A stretch of 64,000 nucleotides of DNA. Origin: Mycobacterium pinniadriaticum. GTDB taxonomy: Bacteria > Actinomycetota > Actinomycetes > Mycobacteriales > Mycobacteriaceae. The translations under genes were made by a program, and so were the position numbers. The notes under the pieces were generated by a model, which was given only the letters and a program-made list of their open reading frames with translations, was not told the origin of the DNA and searched no databases. Of this stretch, positions 8,687 through 17,576 are shown one piece after another (position 1 is the stretch's first letter; each line of letters starts with the position of its first letter). The stretch covers positions 48,114 through 112,113 of the forward strand of contig NZ_JAPJDO010000020.1 in NCBI RefSeq assembly GCF_026242045.1. Reading direction: 5' to 3'.

Positions 8687-8692
8687 TACGTT
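8687..8692 (+). promoter_or_regulatory. Probable -10 element of the RNase P RNA gene
   Basis: TACGTT matches the mycobacterial TANNNT -10 pattern and ends eight bases before the predicted 5' end of the RNA at 8701. No convincing -35 hexamer is visible at 17-18 bases. The spacing supports the RNA boundary. Confidence 0.5.
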
Positions 8693-8700
8693 GTTTGACG

Positions 8701-9096
<396 letters not shown>

Positions 9097-9125
9097 CCCT
9101 CGCTCTGCGACCTGCTGATCCACTC

Positions 9126-9140
9126 CGGGCCGTAGGCCCG
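9126..9140 (+). terminator. Possible terminator hairpin downstream of rnpB
   Basis: CGGGCC, GTA, GGCCCG forms a perfect 6-base stem with a 3-base loop, 30 bases beyond the RNase P RNA. There is no T-tract, but mycobacterial intrinsic terminators often lack one. The rest of 9097-9363 shows no gene. Confidence 0.35.
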
Positions 9141-9363
9141 CAGATTGTCCAGGTGCCGAGTCGATCGCGTCTCGCGTCCGGTCGTCGGAATCCGGTCGGG
9201 CCGCCCCGGACTGGTGGTCCTTCGGCCCGCCTCCGGCATGGCGCGGACTCAGCCAACCTCAGCCACCGATAGGTCGGCTGCGGGGGCGCGGAAACCGTAT
9301 GGAACGGTCCCGATAACCTGCGAGAATCAACAGCTTTGATTCTTGGCAAGGGAGCGATCTGAC

Positions 9364-9621
9364 ATGACCGATAAATGGTTCACCGACCTCGGCGCCCCGG
9401 GACAGTTGACCCTCGCTGATCTGTGCGACCAAATCGAGCAAAAAATCCATACCAACGCCGACAACTACAAGTTGCCGCAGGAGTTCCCGGACTGGCAGTC
9501 ATGCGTGGAAGATCGGGACGCCACCATCTCGAAGTTGAACGCGGCCGTTGTCAACCTTTGCCAGATGGTGGAGTATCTGGCATCGGAGCATCAGCGCAGC
9601 GCCAGCCACCCCACCACGTAA
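9364..9621 (+). CDS. Small hypothetical protein
   Basis: An 85-residue acidic, soluble protein beginning MTDKWFTDLG, with conspicuous Trp, Cys and Asp residues, a helical region around DLCDQIEQKI, and a C-terminal helix (ISKLNAAVVNLCQMVEYLASEH). I do not recognise a named family. The start is ATG 9364, preceded by GGGAG at a 9-base spacing; an in-frame TTG at 9343 is less likely. Codon use looks real, with G/C mostly at third positions. It stands alone after rnpB, with no operon partner. Confidence 0.6.
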   Translation: MTDKWFTDLGAPGQLTLADLCDQIEQKIHTNADNYKLPQEFPDWQSCVEDRDATISKLNAAVVNLCQMVEYLASEHQRSASHPTT

Positions 9622-9792
9622 TTCCGGGGATCCGCCTGCCACGCGTGCGGCAGCGGGTCTGGTCCGGGTGTCGTCCGCCGAGCGTCCGCACAAGAATTGG
9701 CGGCTGTCGTCGGCAGCCAACACAGCGTGCCCATACAAACGCTCGGGTGACATCTTCCGGCTTACCGGCCAAGCGCGGATGAGGGACGTGTT

Positions 9793-10170
9793 CTACGTTC
9801 TTCTGCTACCGCCGACACCGTGGGCCGCTGGATGTGCGGCAGCCTTGTGGCCGGTGTTGTCGATCGCGGCGGCCCCACCGACCTTGACGCCGTTGATGTT
9901 GAAGCCGGAGCCGACTTTGGTGACCGCTGCGTCCGTTTGGAACAACGAGCCCGCTATCGCCAGGGGCCCGGGCCCGCAGTCGCATGGTTCCCCGGCACGA
10001 CCGAGGTGCCGGTGCTGAACACCGTGAAAGCCCAGCTCGCCACCGCGCCGCCCGGTGGCTGGCCAGCCTGGGTATAGGTAAGCGTGCCCGACAGCGAGGT
10101 CGCATTGTTGAATTCGCCGACGGCCGCAGTTGTGGAGTTTTGTCCGCCGGCGTCGAGGAGGAGGCTGGCC
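9793..10170 (-). pseudogene. Decayed exported-protein gene (frameshifted, N-terminus lost)
   Basis: On the minus strand one frame (from about 10170) reads NSTTAAVGEFNNATSLSGTL and on through an extended Thr/Gly/Ser-rich stretch to FSTGTSVVPGNHA, then meets a stop soon after. At that point (about 9975) a second frame takes over with CGPGPLAIAGSLFQTDAAVT and a run ending GGAAAIDNTG. Joined, the two make one beta-rich, secreted-looking sequence. Upstream the first frame has an in-frame TAG, and no signal peptide remains. I read this as the remnant of a mycobacterial exported protein inactivated by a frameshift. 9622-9792 holds only a short GC palindrome near 9638-9656. Confidence 0.6.
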
Positions 10171-10221
10171 TAGGGGCAAGTATTGCGCTACTTGTTGCTG
10201 GTCAAGGAGGCGTCGAAACCG

Positions 10222-11727
10222 TCAGTGCGCCTTCTTGAAGGCCTTCCGCAGGGCGCTCAGCGCGTCGTCGAGTTGCTCACGGCACCGGTTCGCCAGATCG
10301 TCCTCAAGCTGATAGAGCAGGCCGTAGGTGAAGGTGTCTTCACCGGCCGCGTACGCGGCCAGCGACTGCTGAGCGAGGTGTGCGCGGGCGACCACACTGT
10401 CCTGATGATCGCCGAGCAGGGTCTGGATGGTCTTCGCCCGATCCGACACCTTGGGCTCGCCGGTGGCCGCAGCCACATAACGAAGCCGTTTGGCGCCCTT
10501 GCGGATCCGGTGCAGTGCCTCGTCTCGATGTTCGGTGGCCGCCGCCGCGTTCTTGGCGGCCTTGCGCACCCGCCGGTAGGCCGAGTCGATGCTCACCGGT
10601 GCCGGCTCCTCGCCGGGAGCGGCCTCCGGCGGCTGCGTGGCCACCAGCTCCTCCAGTGCGTCGAGCAGGCGGAAGTAGCGGGCCGACCGCATCGCGGACA
10701 GCGATCGCCGCAGACCGGACTGATAGCCGCGCTGGGCCCCCTCGACCAGACGCTCGTACACCGGACCGCGCACCAGCTCCGACGGGAGGCCCTTCAGCGC
10801 CGCCTCGTAGCGTTCGGCGAGCACCTCGGCGTCGCGGGCGACCCCCAGCACGGCGGCCAGCTGGCGCAGCTCGTCGAGGATCCAGGCGTCGTCGGTCAGC
10901 CCGAACGACTCCTCGGACGCCTGCAACAGGCTGCGAATCTTGCGGGTGATCACCCGCATCTGATGAACGGAGTCGTACGTGTCGGCCCGCACCGCGCGGT
11001 CCCACACCAGCAGCTGCTCCACCTGCTCGGCGACCGCCTGATGCACGGGATCCGAGGACACCTCGGGCTCCTCGGGCGCCGTGGCGGCGGTATCGAGCAC
11101 CTTCGCCAGCTTGGATCCGTGCCCGGCCGGCACCGCGCCGGCGTCAAGGAGCCGGTTTCCCAGCCGCTGCAGCAGGTCTGTGGCGCCGTCCATCTCGCCG
11201 TCGACCAACTCCAGCTCCCACTCGTGCCAGCGCTGTTCCTCCCCGGTCCCGCCGTCGCCCGGGTCGAGTGCCCAGGCACTGACCTCGTCGTCACAGAACT
11301 CCGCCAACGCCGCGCCGTCACCGCCGTAGAGCATCACCACATTGCGGGCCGTCGCGATGCGCGCCACCGGCGCCAACGGGCGGTTGCGGACGATCGCCAG
11401 CACGATGTCGAGCAGATCCGCCGGCACCGTCGCCTCGCCGGCCTCGGCGGACGTGTCCAGCGGCGCGTGAACCTCGGTTCGGGCGTCGGGCCCGGCGGGC
11501 AGCTTCAGATGCCAGCCGGCATCGGGGCCGCCGGTGCGGCGCCGCAGGGTGATCCGGTGGGCGGCCAGGTCGCGTCCGGGGGTGTCGAAGTACACGGCGT
11601 CCAGTGACTGTGCCGGCTGTCGCTCCACGCGGGCAACGGCGGCGAGTCCGTCGAAGGACGGGAACACCGTGCCTGCTGGCACGTCGAACTTCTTCTCCAC
11701 CTCGACATGGCGGTTACCAGAACCCAT
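10222..11727 (-). CDS. CYTH and CHAD domain protein
   Basis: The 501-residue protein has an N-terminal CYTH (triphosphate tunnel) domain, about residues 5-200, with the diagnostic ExExK motif in HVEVEKKFDV and conserved strands RRRTGG and WHLKLP. A C-terminal CHAD helical domain (about 220-500) has conserved histidines in VHQMRV and HRIRKGAKRLRYVA. CYTH enzymes hydrolyse triphosphates; CHAD domains bind polyphosphate, so a polyphosphate-linked function is likely. It matches M. tuberculosis Rv2226, which sits next to panB; here panB is about 17.6 kb away. ATG 11727 has AAGG five bases or so upstream; GTG 11739 is an alternative. Confidence 0.9.
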   Translation of the reverse strand: MGSGNRHVEVEKKFDVPAGTVFPSFDGLAAVARVERQPAQSLDAVYFDTPGRDLAAHRITLRRRTGGPDAGWHLKLPAGPDARTEVHAPLDTSAEAGEATVPADLLDIVLAIVRNRPLAPVARIATARNVVMLYGGDGAALAEFCDDEVSAWALDPGDGGTGEEQRWHEWELELVDGEMDGATDLLQRLGNRLLDAGAVPAGHGSKLAKVLDTAATAPEEPEVSSDPVHQAVAEQVEQLLVWDRAVRADTYDSVHQMRVITRKIRSLLQASEESFGLTDDAWILDELRQLAAVLGVARDAEVLAERYEAALKGLPSELVRGPVYERLVEGAQRGYQSGLRRSLSAMRSARYFRLLDALEELVATQPPEAAPGEEPAPVSIDSAYRRVRKAAKNAAAATEHRDEALHRIRKGAKRLRYVAAATGEPKVSDRAKTIQTLLGDHQDSVVARAHLAQQSLAAYAAGEDTFTYGLLYQLEDDLANRCREQLDDALSALRKAFKKAH

Positions 11728-11843
11728 CTTCACCTTCACTCGCGACGATCACCGTCGGTACATAGTGCCGCACAGCGTGTCATATCCAAGTGAACACGAC
11801 GCCGCGGTCCGGTGGCCCAGTGCCGACTCCGGTGACGGCGTGG

Positions 11844-12890
11844 CTAGTCCGACGCGGTGAGAAGGACCTTGAGCGCTCCGGTCTCACCGGCCCGGCCGAA
11901 CACGTCGTAGGCCAGTTCGAATTCGTTCAGGTGGAACCGGTGGGTGACCATCGCTGCGGCGTCCAGCTTCTGACTGGCCACCAGATCGATCAGGGTGTGG
12001 GTGGAGAACGTGTCGACCAAGCCGGTGGTGATGGTGAGGTTCTTGATCCAGATGTCCTCGAGGTGCAGCGTCGCGGGAGCGCCGTGGACGCCGATATTGG
12101 CGATGTGGCCGCCTGGTCGAACCAGGGTGACCGCCTGTTCGAATGTCTGCGGCAGGCCGACGGCTTCCATCGCCACGTCGGCGCCCAACCCAGCGGTCAG
12201 ACCCTCGATGACCGCACGAGGGTCCTCCCGCGCCGGATTGACCACGACGTCCGCGCCGAAGCTCCCGGCGGCCTCCAGCCTGGCGTCAGCCAGGTCGATC
12301 GCGACGATGTGACTCGGGCTGAACAGCTGCGTGGTCATGATTGCGGCTAAGCCGACGGGACCGGCACCGACGATCGCGACGACGTCGGCCGGCCGCACTC
12401 GGCCATTGAGCACTCCCACTTCGTAGGCGGTGGGCAGGATGTCGGCCAGCACGATCATCTGATCGTCGGAAACCCCCTCGGGAACCGGATAGAGCGAATT
12501 GTCGGCGAATGGGACCCGGACGTACTCGGCCTGGGTGCCGTCGATGAGGTGGCCCAGTATCCAGCCACCGCCGCCGATGCACTGCCCGTAACTGCTCTCG
12601 CGACAGTAGCGGCAGCTGCCGCACGAACTGACACAGGACACCAGAACCCGGTCGCCGACCGCCACCCGTCGGACACCGGCACCGACCTCGGTGACGGTGC
12701 CCACCGCCTCGTGACCCAGGATCCGGCCGTCAGTCACGGCCGGGACGTCACCGTGCAGGATGTGCAGGTCGGTCCCGCAGATGGTGACGGCATCGACCCG
12801 CACCACCGCGTCGGTGGGATCGATCACGCCCGGATTCTCGACGTCCTCCCAGGAGCGTTGCCCCGGGCCGTGGTAGACAAGCGCTTTCAT
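11844..12890 (-). CDS. Zinc-dependent alcohol dehydrogenase (probable 2-propanol dehydrogenase)
   Basis: A 348-residue medium-chain dehydrogenase. Catalytic-zinc ligands are in CGTDLH and GHEAVG, the structural zinc site has four Cys in SCGSCRYCRESSYGQC, and the nucleotide-binding loop is VGAGPVGLAA. The protein is the last gene of the acetone carboxylase operon, 10 bases after the CoA-transferase B gene, so a secondary alcohol such as 2-propanol (giving acetone) is the likely substrate. That assignment is contextual. ATG 12890 follows GGGGAA at good spacing; the longer open frame to 13073 overlaps scoB and is not credible. Confidence 0.85.
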   Translation of the reverse strand: MKALVYHGPGQRSWEDVENPGVIDPTDAVVRVDAVTICGTDLHILHGDVPAVTDGRILGHEAVGTVTEVGAGVRRVAVGDRVLVSCVSSCGSCRYCRESSYGQCIGGGGWILGHLIDGTQAEYVRVPFADNSLYPVPEGVSDDQMIVLADILPTAYEVGVLNGRVRPADVVAIVGAGPVGLAAIMTTQLFSPSHIVAIDLADARLEAAGSFGADVVVNPAREDPRAVIEGLTAGLGADVAMEAVGLPQTFEQAVTLVRPGGHIANIGVHGAPATLHLEDIWIKNLTITTGLVDTFSTHTLIDLVASQKLDAAAMVTHRFHLNEFELAYDVFGRAGETGALKVLLTASD

Positions 12891-12900
12891 GGCCGTTCCC

Positions 12901-13569
12901 CTAACTGTCGGCGGTGGCCAGTCCCGGCTCCGCGGAGACGGATGGGAGAATCGGGGCCGCCGTGCATAGCCGGATGTGTTCTTCGCTGACGTCCGGGGCG
13001 AGCTCGACGAGCCGAAGCCCGTCGGCGGTGACGTCGAGAACCCCGAGGTCGGTGATGATCCGATCGACCACACCCCGACCGGTCAACGGAAGATCGTTCT
13101 CGCACAGGATCTTCGGTGACCCGTCCCGGGTGCGGTGCTCCATCAGCACGATGACCCGCCGGGCTCCGTGCACCAGGTCCATCGCACCCCCCATGCCCTT
13201 GACGAGCTTGCCGGGCACCACCCAGTTGCTGAGGTCTCCGCGCGCACTGACCTGCATCCCACCCAGGATCGCCGCGTCGACCTTGCCGGAGCGGATCATC
13301 GCGAAGCTGGCCGACGAGTCGAAGAAGCTGGCGCCGGCAACGGTGGTGACGGTCTCCTTGCCGGCGTTGATCAGATCCGGATCCTCCATCCCGGCAACGG
13401 GATACGGACCCAGTCCGAGTATGCCGTTCTCCGACTGCAGCACGATGTGGACACCGGGGGGCACGTGTCCGGGTACCAGCGTGGGCAGTCCGATCCCCAG
13501 ATTGACGTAGTCACCGTCGTGCAGCTCGGCCGCGGCCCGCGCCGCCATCTCCTCGCGATTCCAGGCCAT
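12901..13569 (-). CDS. scoB: 3-oxoacid CoA-transferase subunit B
   Basis: A 222-residue beta subunit of succinyl-CoA:3-ketoacid CoA-transferase. The catalytic glutamate is in the SENGILGLG motif, preceded by NLGIGLPTLVP. It transfers CoA from a donor such as succinyl-CoA to acetoacetate, activating the product of acetone carboxylase. ATG 13569 overlaps the scoA TGA by one base (TGATG), so the two subunits are translationally coupled, as usual for heteromeric CoA-transferases. The downstream alcohol dehydrogenase starts 10 bases after its stop. Confidence 0.93.
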   Translation of the reverse strand: MAWNREEMAARAAAELHDGDYVNLGIGLPTLVPGHVPPGVHIVLQSENGILGLGPYPVAGMEDPDLINAGKETVTTVAGASFFDSSASFAMIRSGKVDAAILGGMQVSARGDLSNWVVPGKLVKGMGGAMDLVHGARRVIVLMEHRTRDGSPKILCENDLPLTGRGVVDRIITDLGVLDVTADGLRLVELAPDVSEEHIRLCTAAPILPSVSAEPGLATADS

Positions 13570-14372
13570 CACGCAGCTCCCGCCGCGGGATCGCCGGGAA
13601 CCCCCAACCGGCGCACGGTGCGTCGCTCTATCCCCTTGGCGGCGGTCTGCGCGCCGGTGAGCAGCAGCACCCGGTCGACGTAGATACCGGGCAGGTGAAT
13701 GGCATCGGCATCGAGCTCGCCGGGCTCGACGAGTTCCTCGACCTCGGCGGCGGTCACCCTGGCCGCCATCGCGCACAGCGGGTTGAAGTTGCGCGCCGCC
13801 TTCCGGAACACCAGATTCCCGTGCCGGTCACCCTTCCAGGCATGTATCAGGGCGAAGTCCGGGCGCAGCGCCTCCTCGCGGGCGAAGGCCTCCTCGCGGC
13901 CGTCCCAGGGGAAGTACTCGACCGGCTTGGCCGGCGAGGCCAGGGCAACCGACCCGTCGGCTGTAAACCGGATCGGCAACCCGCCATCGGCGACCTGGGT
14001 TCCCACGCCGCTGCGGGTGTAGAACGCGGCGATGCCGGCGCCACCGGCCCGCAACCGCTCGGCCAGCGTGCCCTGGGGGATCAACTCGATCTCGATCTCA
14101 CCGGAGAGGTACTGCCGCTCGAGCTCCTTGTTCTCCCCGACGTAGGAGGCGATCAGGCGGCGGATCTGATGGTTCTCCAGCAGCAGGGAATTGCCGACCC
14201 CGACGATCCCGCAGTTGTTGGACACCAATGTGATATCGCGGCTGCCCAGCTCGGCCAGGGCTGCCACCAGCACCGCGGGGATGCCGCAGACCCCGAAACC
14301 CCCGGCGGCCAGCATGATCGAGTCGGGTATGTCGGCGACCGCCTCGGCGGCGGTCGCAACGGTCTTGTCCAT
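13569..14372 (-). CDS. scoA: 3-oxoacid CoA-transferase subunit A
   Basis: A 267-residue alpha subunit of the 3-oxoacid CoA-transferase. The CoA-binding segment GGFGVCGIP and the SNNCG motif are typical, followed by GGLPIRF, FNPLCAMAARVT and LPGIYVDRV. With subunit B it would form acetoacetyl-CoA from acetoacetate. ATG 14372 lies 9 bases after the stop of the 262-residue unknown gene. The C-terminus has a short Ala/Pro-rich tail. Its place between acetone carboxylase and a dehydrogenase fits acetone assimilation. Confidence 0.93.
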   Translation of the reverse strand: MDKTVATAAEAVADIPDSIMLAAGGFGVCGIPAVLVAALAELGSRDITLVSNNCGIVGVGNSLLLENHQIRRLIASYVGENKELERQYLSGEIEIELIPQGTLAERLRAGGAGIAAFYTRSGVGTQVADGGLPIRFTADGSVALASPAKPVEYFPWDGREEAFAREEALRPDFALIHAWKGDRHGNLVFRKAARNFNPLCAMAARVTAAEVEELVEPGELDADAIHLPGIYVDRVLLLTGAQTAAKGIERRTVRRLGVPGDPAAGAA

Positions 14373-14381
14373 GTGCTTCCT

Positions 14382-15170
14382 TCAGCGCAGTCCGGCGAGT
14401 TGGTCGAGTACCCGTTCGGGCGAGGCCGAGCTCGGGATCGTGGTGGCTAGGACCTCCGCGTCCGGGACATCGGCGCCGACGGTCCAGTACTCGTCGGGAA
14501 CGACCCCGATCCTCGGGCCGCCCGGTGCGGTGTCGATCCCGGATCGTCCCCAGAGCGCCAACGACCAGTCGAAATGCCCGACCACATTGGCGATCGCGGT
14601 GTAGGAGTCGAGTTGTTCGGGCTCCGGGCCCAAAGCGCCACGCCCGTCGAGCAGGACCAGCGCCACCGGCAGGGTGCCCAGCCGGCCGAGCCACTCCGCG
14701 ATGTACATCGAGGCGGAATCGGCCCGGTCGGCGTCCACCCCGTCCAGCGGATTGCCGGGGACCTCGTGTGCCCACGCCAGCCAGCACGCCGGCGAGGGCA
14801 CGTGCAGCACGAGCTCACGCCGGGCGGTGTTGCCCAGCGTCGTCAGCAGCTCGAGGGTCGCCGTCAACGTCGCCTCGTCGCCCAACATCGTCCGCAACGG
14901 GTAGCCGGTGCGGGTCCGCGCCCGCATGGCCTCGACGAGTTCCGGCCGCGCCGCGCAGTGCGCCGCCTGGAGCCGTTGGACGTCAATCCACAGCGCGTCC
15001 GGGTCGAGCAGGCCGCGGACCTGGCCGAAATGTCCTGTCGCAAGGGTCGTGTCGGTCCACGGCACCGGTGCCCCCTGGCGGATCACCGCGGTGGAGTAGT
15101 CGACGTCGTCGATCAACAACGGTCGCCGGCGCCCGCTGGGCGGTGCGGCGACAAGCGATTTGACGCTCAT
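14382..15170 (-). CDS. Uncharacterised protein of the acetone carboxylase operon
   Basis: A 262-residue, soluble protein with no signal peptide or membrane helix. It starts MSVKSLVAAPPSGRRRPLLI and includes HVPSPACWLAWAHE and several Asp/Trp-rich turns; the layout (central helices, LVLLDGRG strand) suggests an alpha/beta fold. I do not recognise a family with confidence; a distant likeness to the MetE C-terminal (UROD-like) barrel crossed my mind but is weak. It sits in the operon between acetone carboxylase alpha (74-base gap) and CoA-transferase A (9-base gap), so it probably serves acetone metabolism, for example as an assembly or substrate-handling factor. Confidence 0.7.
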   Translation of the reverse strand: MSVKSLVAAPPSGRRRPLLIDDVDYSTAVIRQGAPVPWTDTTLATGHFGQVRGLLDPDALWIDVQRLQAAHCAARPELVEAMRARTRTGYPLRTMLGDEATLTATLELLTTLGNTARRELVLHVPSPACWLAWAHEVPGNPLDGVDADRADSASMYIAEWLGRLGTLPVALVLLDGRGALGPEPEQLDSYTAIANVVGHFDWSLALWGRSGIDTAPGGPRIGVVPDEYWTVGADVPDAEVLATTIPSSASPERVLDQLAGLR

Positions 15171-15244
15171 GGATGGTTCCCTTCGCTCGTGTGGGTGGCG
15201 GCGCGGCGGCCCCGGCCCGGACTCGGGACCACCGCACCGTCCGG

Positions 15245-17548
15245 TCAGGTCAGCCGGGTGGTGTTCTCGCCGTACTTCGCCTCGAGGTCGGCGATCCGCG
15301 CCTCGAGCCTGGCGATCTTCACCTCACGGCGATCCGGCACCATGACGATCGGCAGCTCAGCGAGCGGCGCGGTGACGCGCACCGGGCCGTCGATGTTGTA
15401 GACGGTGGCCGTGATCTCGTCGGTCTCCGACCCCCAGGAGCCGTAGTAGGCGAGGTCCGTGGGCGCCTCGGGTTTGACGAACTCCGCACAGAACTCGGCG
15501 AATGGCTTGCCCCGCTTCAGTCGGGCCCGGCGGGCCTCGGTTCGTGCGCGCTCGGTGCCGACCACGTCGAGGCGGAACGTCGCGGGGTCGTAGCGCACCG
15601 CGAAGACATCCTCGGCGACCTTCTGGCTGATCCGGTCCAGTTCGGCGTCGCGCAGCACCGACTCGGGCAGCCGCTCCAGCGGATCGCCGTAGCCGCCGCC
15701 GGCGCCCTGGCTGATCATGTACAGCTCGCCGTCCTTGGCGAGGTCGAACTGCAGACCCATGTGGTAGGTCGAGTAGCGCCCGTCCGGGAAGGGACGGGAG
15801 TTCATGACCTTCTCCATGGACAGGTCGAACGTCTTGTTGTCCCGCCGGAAATGCTCATAGACGTTGGTGCCCTTGACCATGGCCAGCGGATAGGTGCCGC
15901 AACCGTAGCCGCCGTACATGCCGTAGATCGAAGAGAACTTTGCCCCCGAGGTCACCGTCATGAACCCCCACTGCGGGGTCCCCTCGGCGGCGACGATCAT
16001 CTCGTATCCCATGCCGCCGGTGAACTTCCCGAAGCCCATGTTGTCGCGGACCAGGCGCTTGGCGACCAGCTGCATGAACGGCACCTCCTCTTCCATCACC
16101 TCCTGTTCTGCGGTGTCGGCCATGGCGCAGAACAGCGGGGAGACGGCATCCTCGCCGTCGCGGAACGGCTTGGCCCCACCGGGCATGCCGTTGAGGTCGG
16201 CACACAGGTTGCCCACCATGTCGCCGTGCTGGGTGATGCCGCCCCACAGGAACGTGTTGATCTGGTTGAACCAGTTGGCCACCACGTTGCTGTACTTGTG
16301 CGGGGTGGAGAAGGACATCCGGCTGTAGAGCGCCTGCATCGCGGAGAACCCGCGGAACGAGGCCTGCAGTGACTGCCCCATCGGGGCGTCGTAGGAGGCG
16401 TCGGCCCAGGTGCCCTCGTCGGAGATGATCTCGATGCAGCTCATCGCCGCCGTGCAGCGGGGCAGATCGGGCCACCAGAACGCCAGGATCGCCTGCATCA
16501 TCATGGATTTCACCGAACACAGCGGGGAATTGATCGCCCGGTTGAGGATCTCCGGTCCGGTGCCGCGCAGGTCAACGGTCATGTGGTCGCCGGCCACGGT
16601 GATCTTGCAGGCGAATTTGATGAGGATGTTCTCCTTGAGGGTGCTGTCCATGAACTGGTCGAAACGGTATGTGCCGTCCGGAAGTTCGGCGATCCGGCGC
16701 CGTACCTCGGCGTCGACGTCCTCGACGGTGACCCGCAGCGCGGCGACGAAGGTGTCGACGCCGACCTCGTCGATCACCTTGTCGATGCGCTCCATGATCT
16801 TGCGCACCGCGGTGATCTTGACCTTCAGGTCGGCCAGCTGCAGCTTGGGGTCGCGCACCGAGTGCTGCAGGAAGGTCAGCAGATCCCGGCGCAGGTGCCC
16901 ACGCTCGACGATCTTGAACGGGCTCATCCGCAGGCCGTCGTCGAACGCGGTCTCCGACCCGGACGGCATGCCGCCGGGCTCACAGGCGCCGTTCTCACCC
17001 TCGTGGATAGTGGCAGCCACCCAGGCGATGATCTCCCCGTCACGGATGATCGGCATGATCATCGACTGGTCGGTGTTGTGCACGTTGCCGAACCGGGCGT
17101 CGTTATGGATGAACCCGTCACCCTCGTGGATGCCGACGGTGGGCTCGTCCTTCCAGTACTTCATGATGTAGCGGATCGGGTGGTGCAGGATCGCGCTGAA
17201 CGCGATCACCCCGTGGCACGACAGGTAGGACACGTCGCCGGCGCCGGTGTAGATGGCCGTCGTCAGGTCGCCCCACTTGGCGCCCGGGGCCGCGCCCTGC
17301 GCCTCGCACATCTCGTAGCCCTCGTCCAGGGCACCGGCGATGCGCTTGCGGATCCGCTCCACCTGGAGCCGGTCCACGCCGGCGGCGATCGCGACCTCCT
17401 CGTGCAGCGACCGTTCGGAGATGGAGTGGCTGCGCATGATCTCCCGGTCGGGCCCGAGGAACAGGGTGGTCTCGTCCATGAACTGGTCCACCCACTGCTG
17501 CTCCTCGGCAGTCAGCTTGCCCGTCGTTCGTTCGTTAACTGCGGTCAT
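15245..17548 (-). CDS. acxB: Acetone carboxylase alpha subunit (HyuB family)
   Basis: A 767-residue hydantoinase-B-family protein, close to the length of Xanthobacter AcxB (about 776). The N-terminal FLGPDREIMRSHSISERSLH and later IHEGDGFIHNDARFGNVHNTDQ supply the acidic and His residues of the family's metal site; a GGYGDPLER motif lies near residue 615. In the known enzyme (alpha2 beta2 gamma2) the manganese-bearing alpha subunit joins a phosphorylated acetone enol and carbonic phosphate to make acetoacetate. It follows the beta-subunit gene by 28 bases. ATG 17548 gives MTAVNERTTGKL. Confidence 0.9.
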   Translation of the reverse strand: MTAVNERTTGKLTAEEQQWVDQFMDETTLFLGPDREIMRSHSISERSLHEEVAIAAGVDRLQVERIRKRIAGALDEGYEMCEAQGAAPGAKWGDLTTAIYTGAGDVSYLSCHGVIAFSAILHHPIRYIMKYWKDEPTVGIHEGDGFIHNDARFGNVHNTDQSMIMPIIRDGEIIAWVAATIHEGENGACEPGGMPSGSETAFDDGLRMSPFKIVERGHLRRDLLTFLQHSVRDPKLQLADLKVKITAVRKIMERIDKVIDEVGVDTFVAALRVTVEDVDAEVRRRIAELPDGTYRFDQFMDSTLKENILIKFACKITVAGDHMTVDLRGTGPEILNRAINSPLCSVKSMMMQAILAFWWPDLPRCTAAMSCIEIISDEGTWADASYDAPMGQSLQASFRGFSAMQALYSRMSFSTPHKYSNVVANWFNQINTFLWGGITQHGDMVGNLCADLNGMPGGAKPFRDGEDAVSPLFCAMADTAEQEVMEEEVPFMQLVAKRLVRDNMGFGKFTGGMGYEMIVAAEGTPQWGFMTVTSGAKFSSIYGMYGGYGCGTYPLAMVKGTNVYEHFRRDNKTFDLSMEKVMNSRPFPDGRYSTYHMGLQFDLAKDGELYMISQGAGGGYGDPLERLPESVLRDAELDRISQKVAEDVFAVRYDPATFRLDVVGTERARTEARRARLKRGKPFAEFCAEFVKPEAPTDLAYYGSWGSETDEITATVYNIDGPVRVTAPLAELPIVMVPDRREVKIARLEARIADLEAKYGENTTRLT

Positions 17549-17576
17549 TTGTCCTTGTCCTCACTGTGTCGGAATG

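Noticed and set aside
10183..11607. A 474-residue plus-strand frame opposite the CYTH/CHAD gene
   Set aside because: Antisense shadow; the ExExK and CHAD His motifs are on the minus strand.
15173..16372. Long plus-strand frame opposite acetone carboxylase alpha
   Set aside because: High-GC shadow frame; the opposite strand carries a full HyuB protein.
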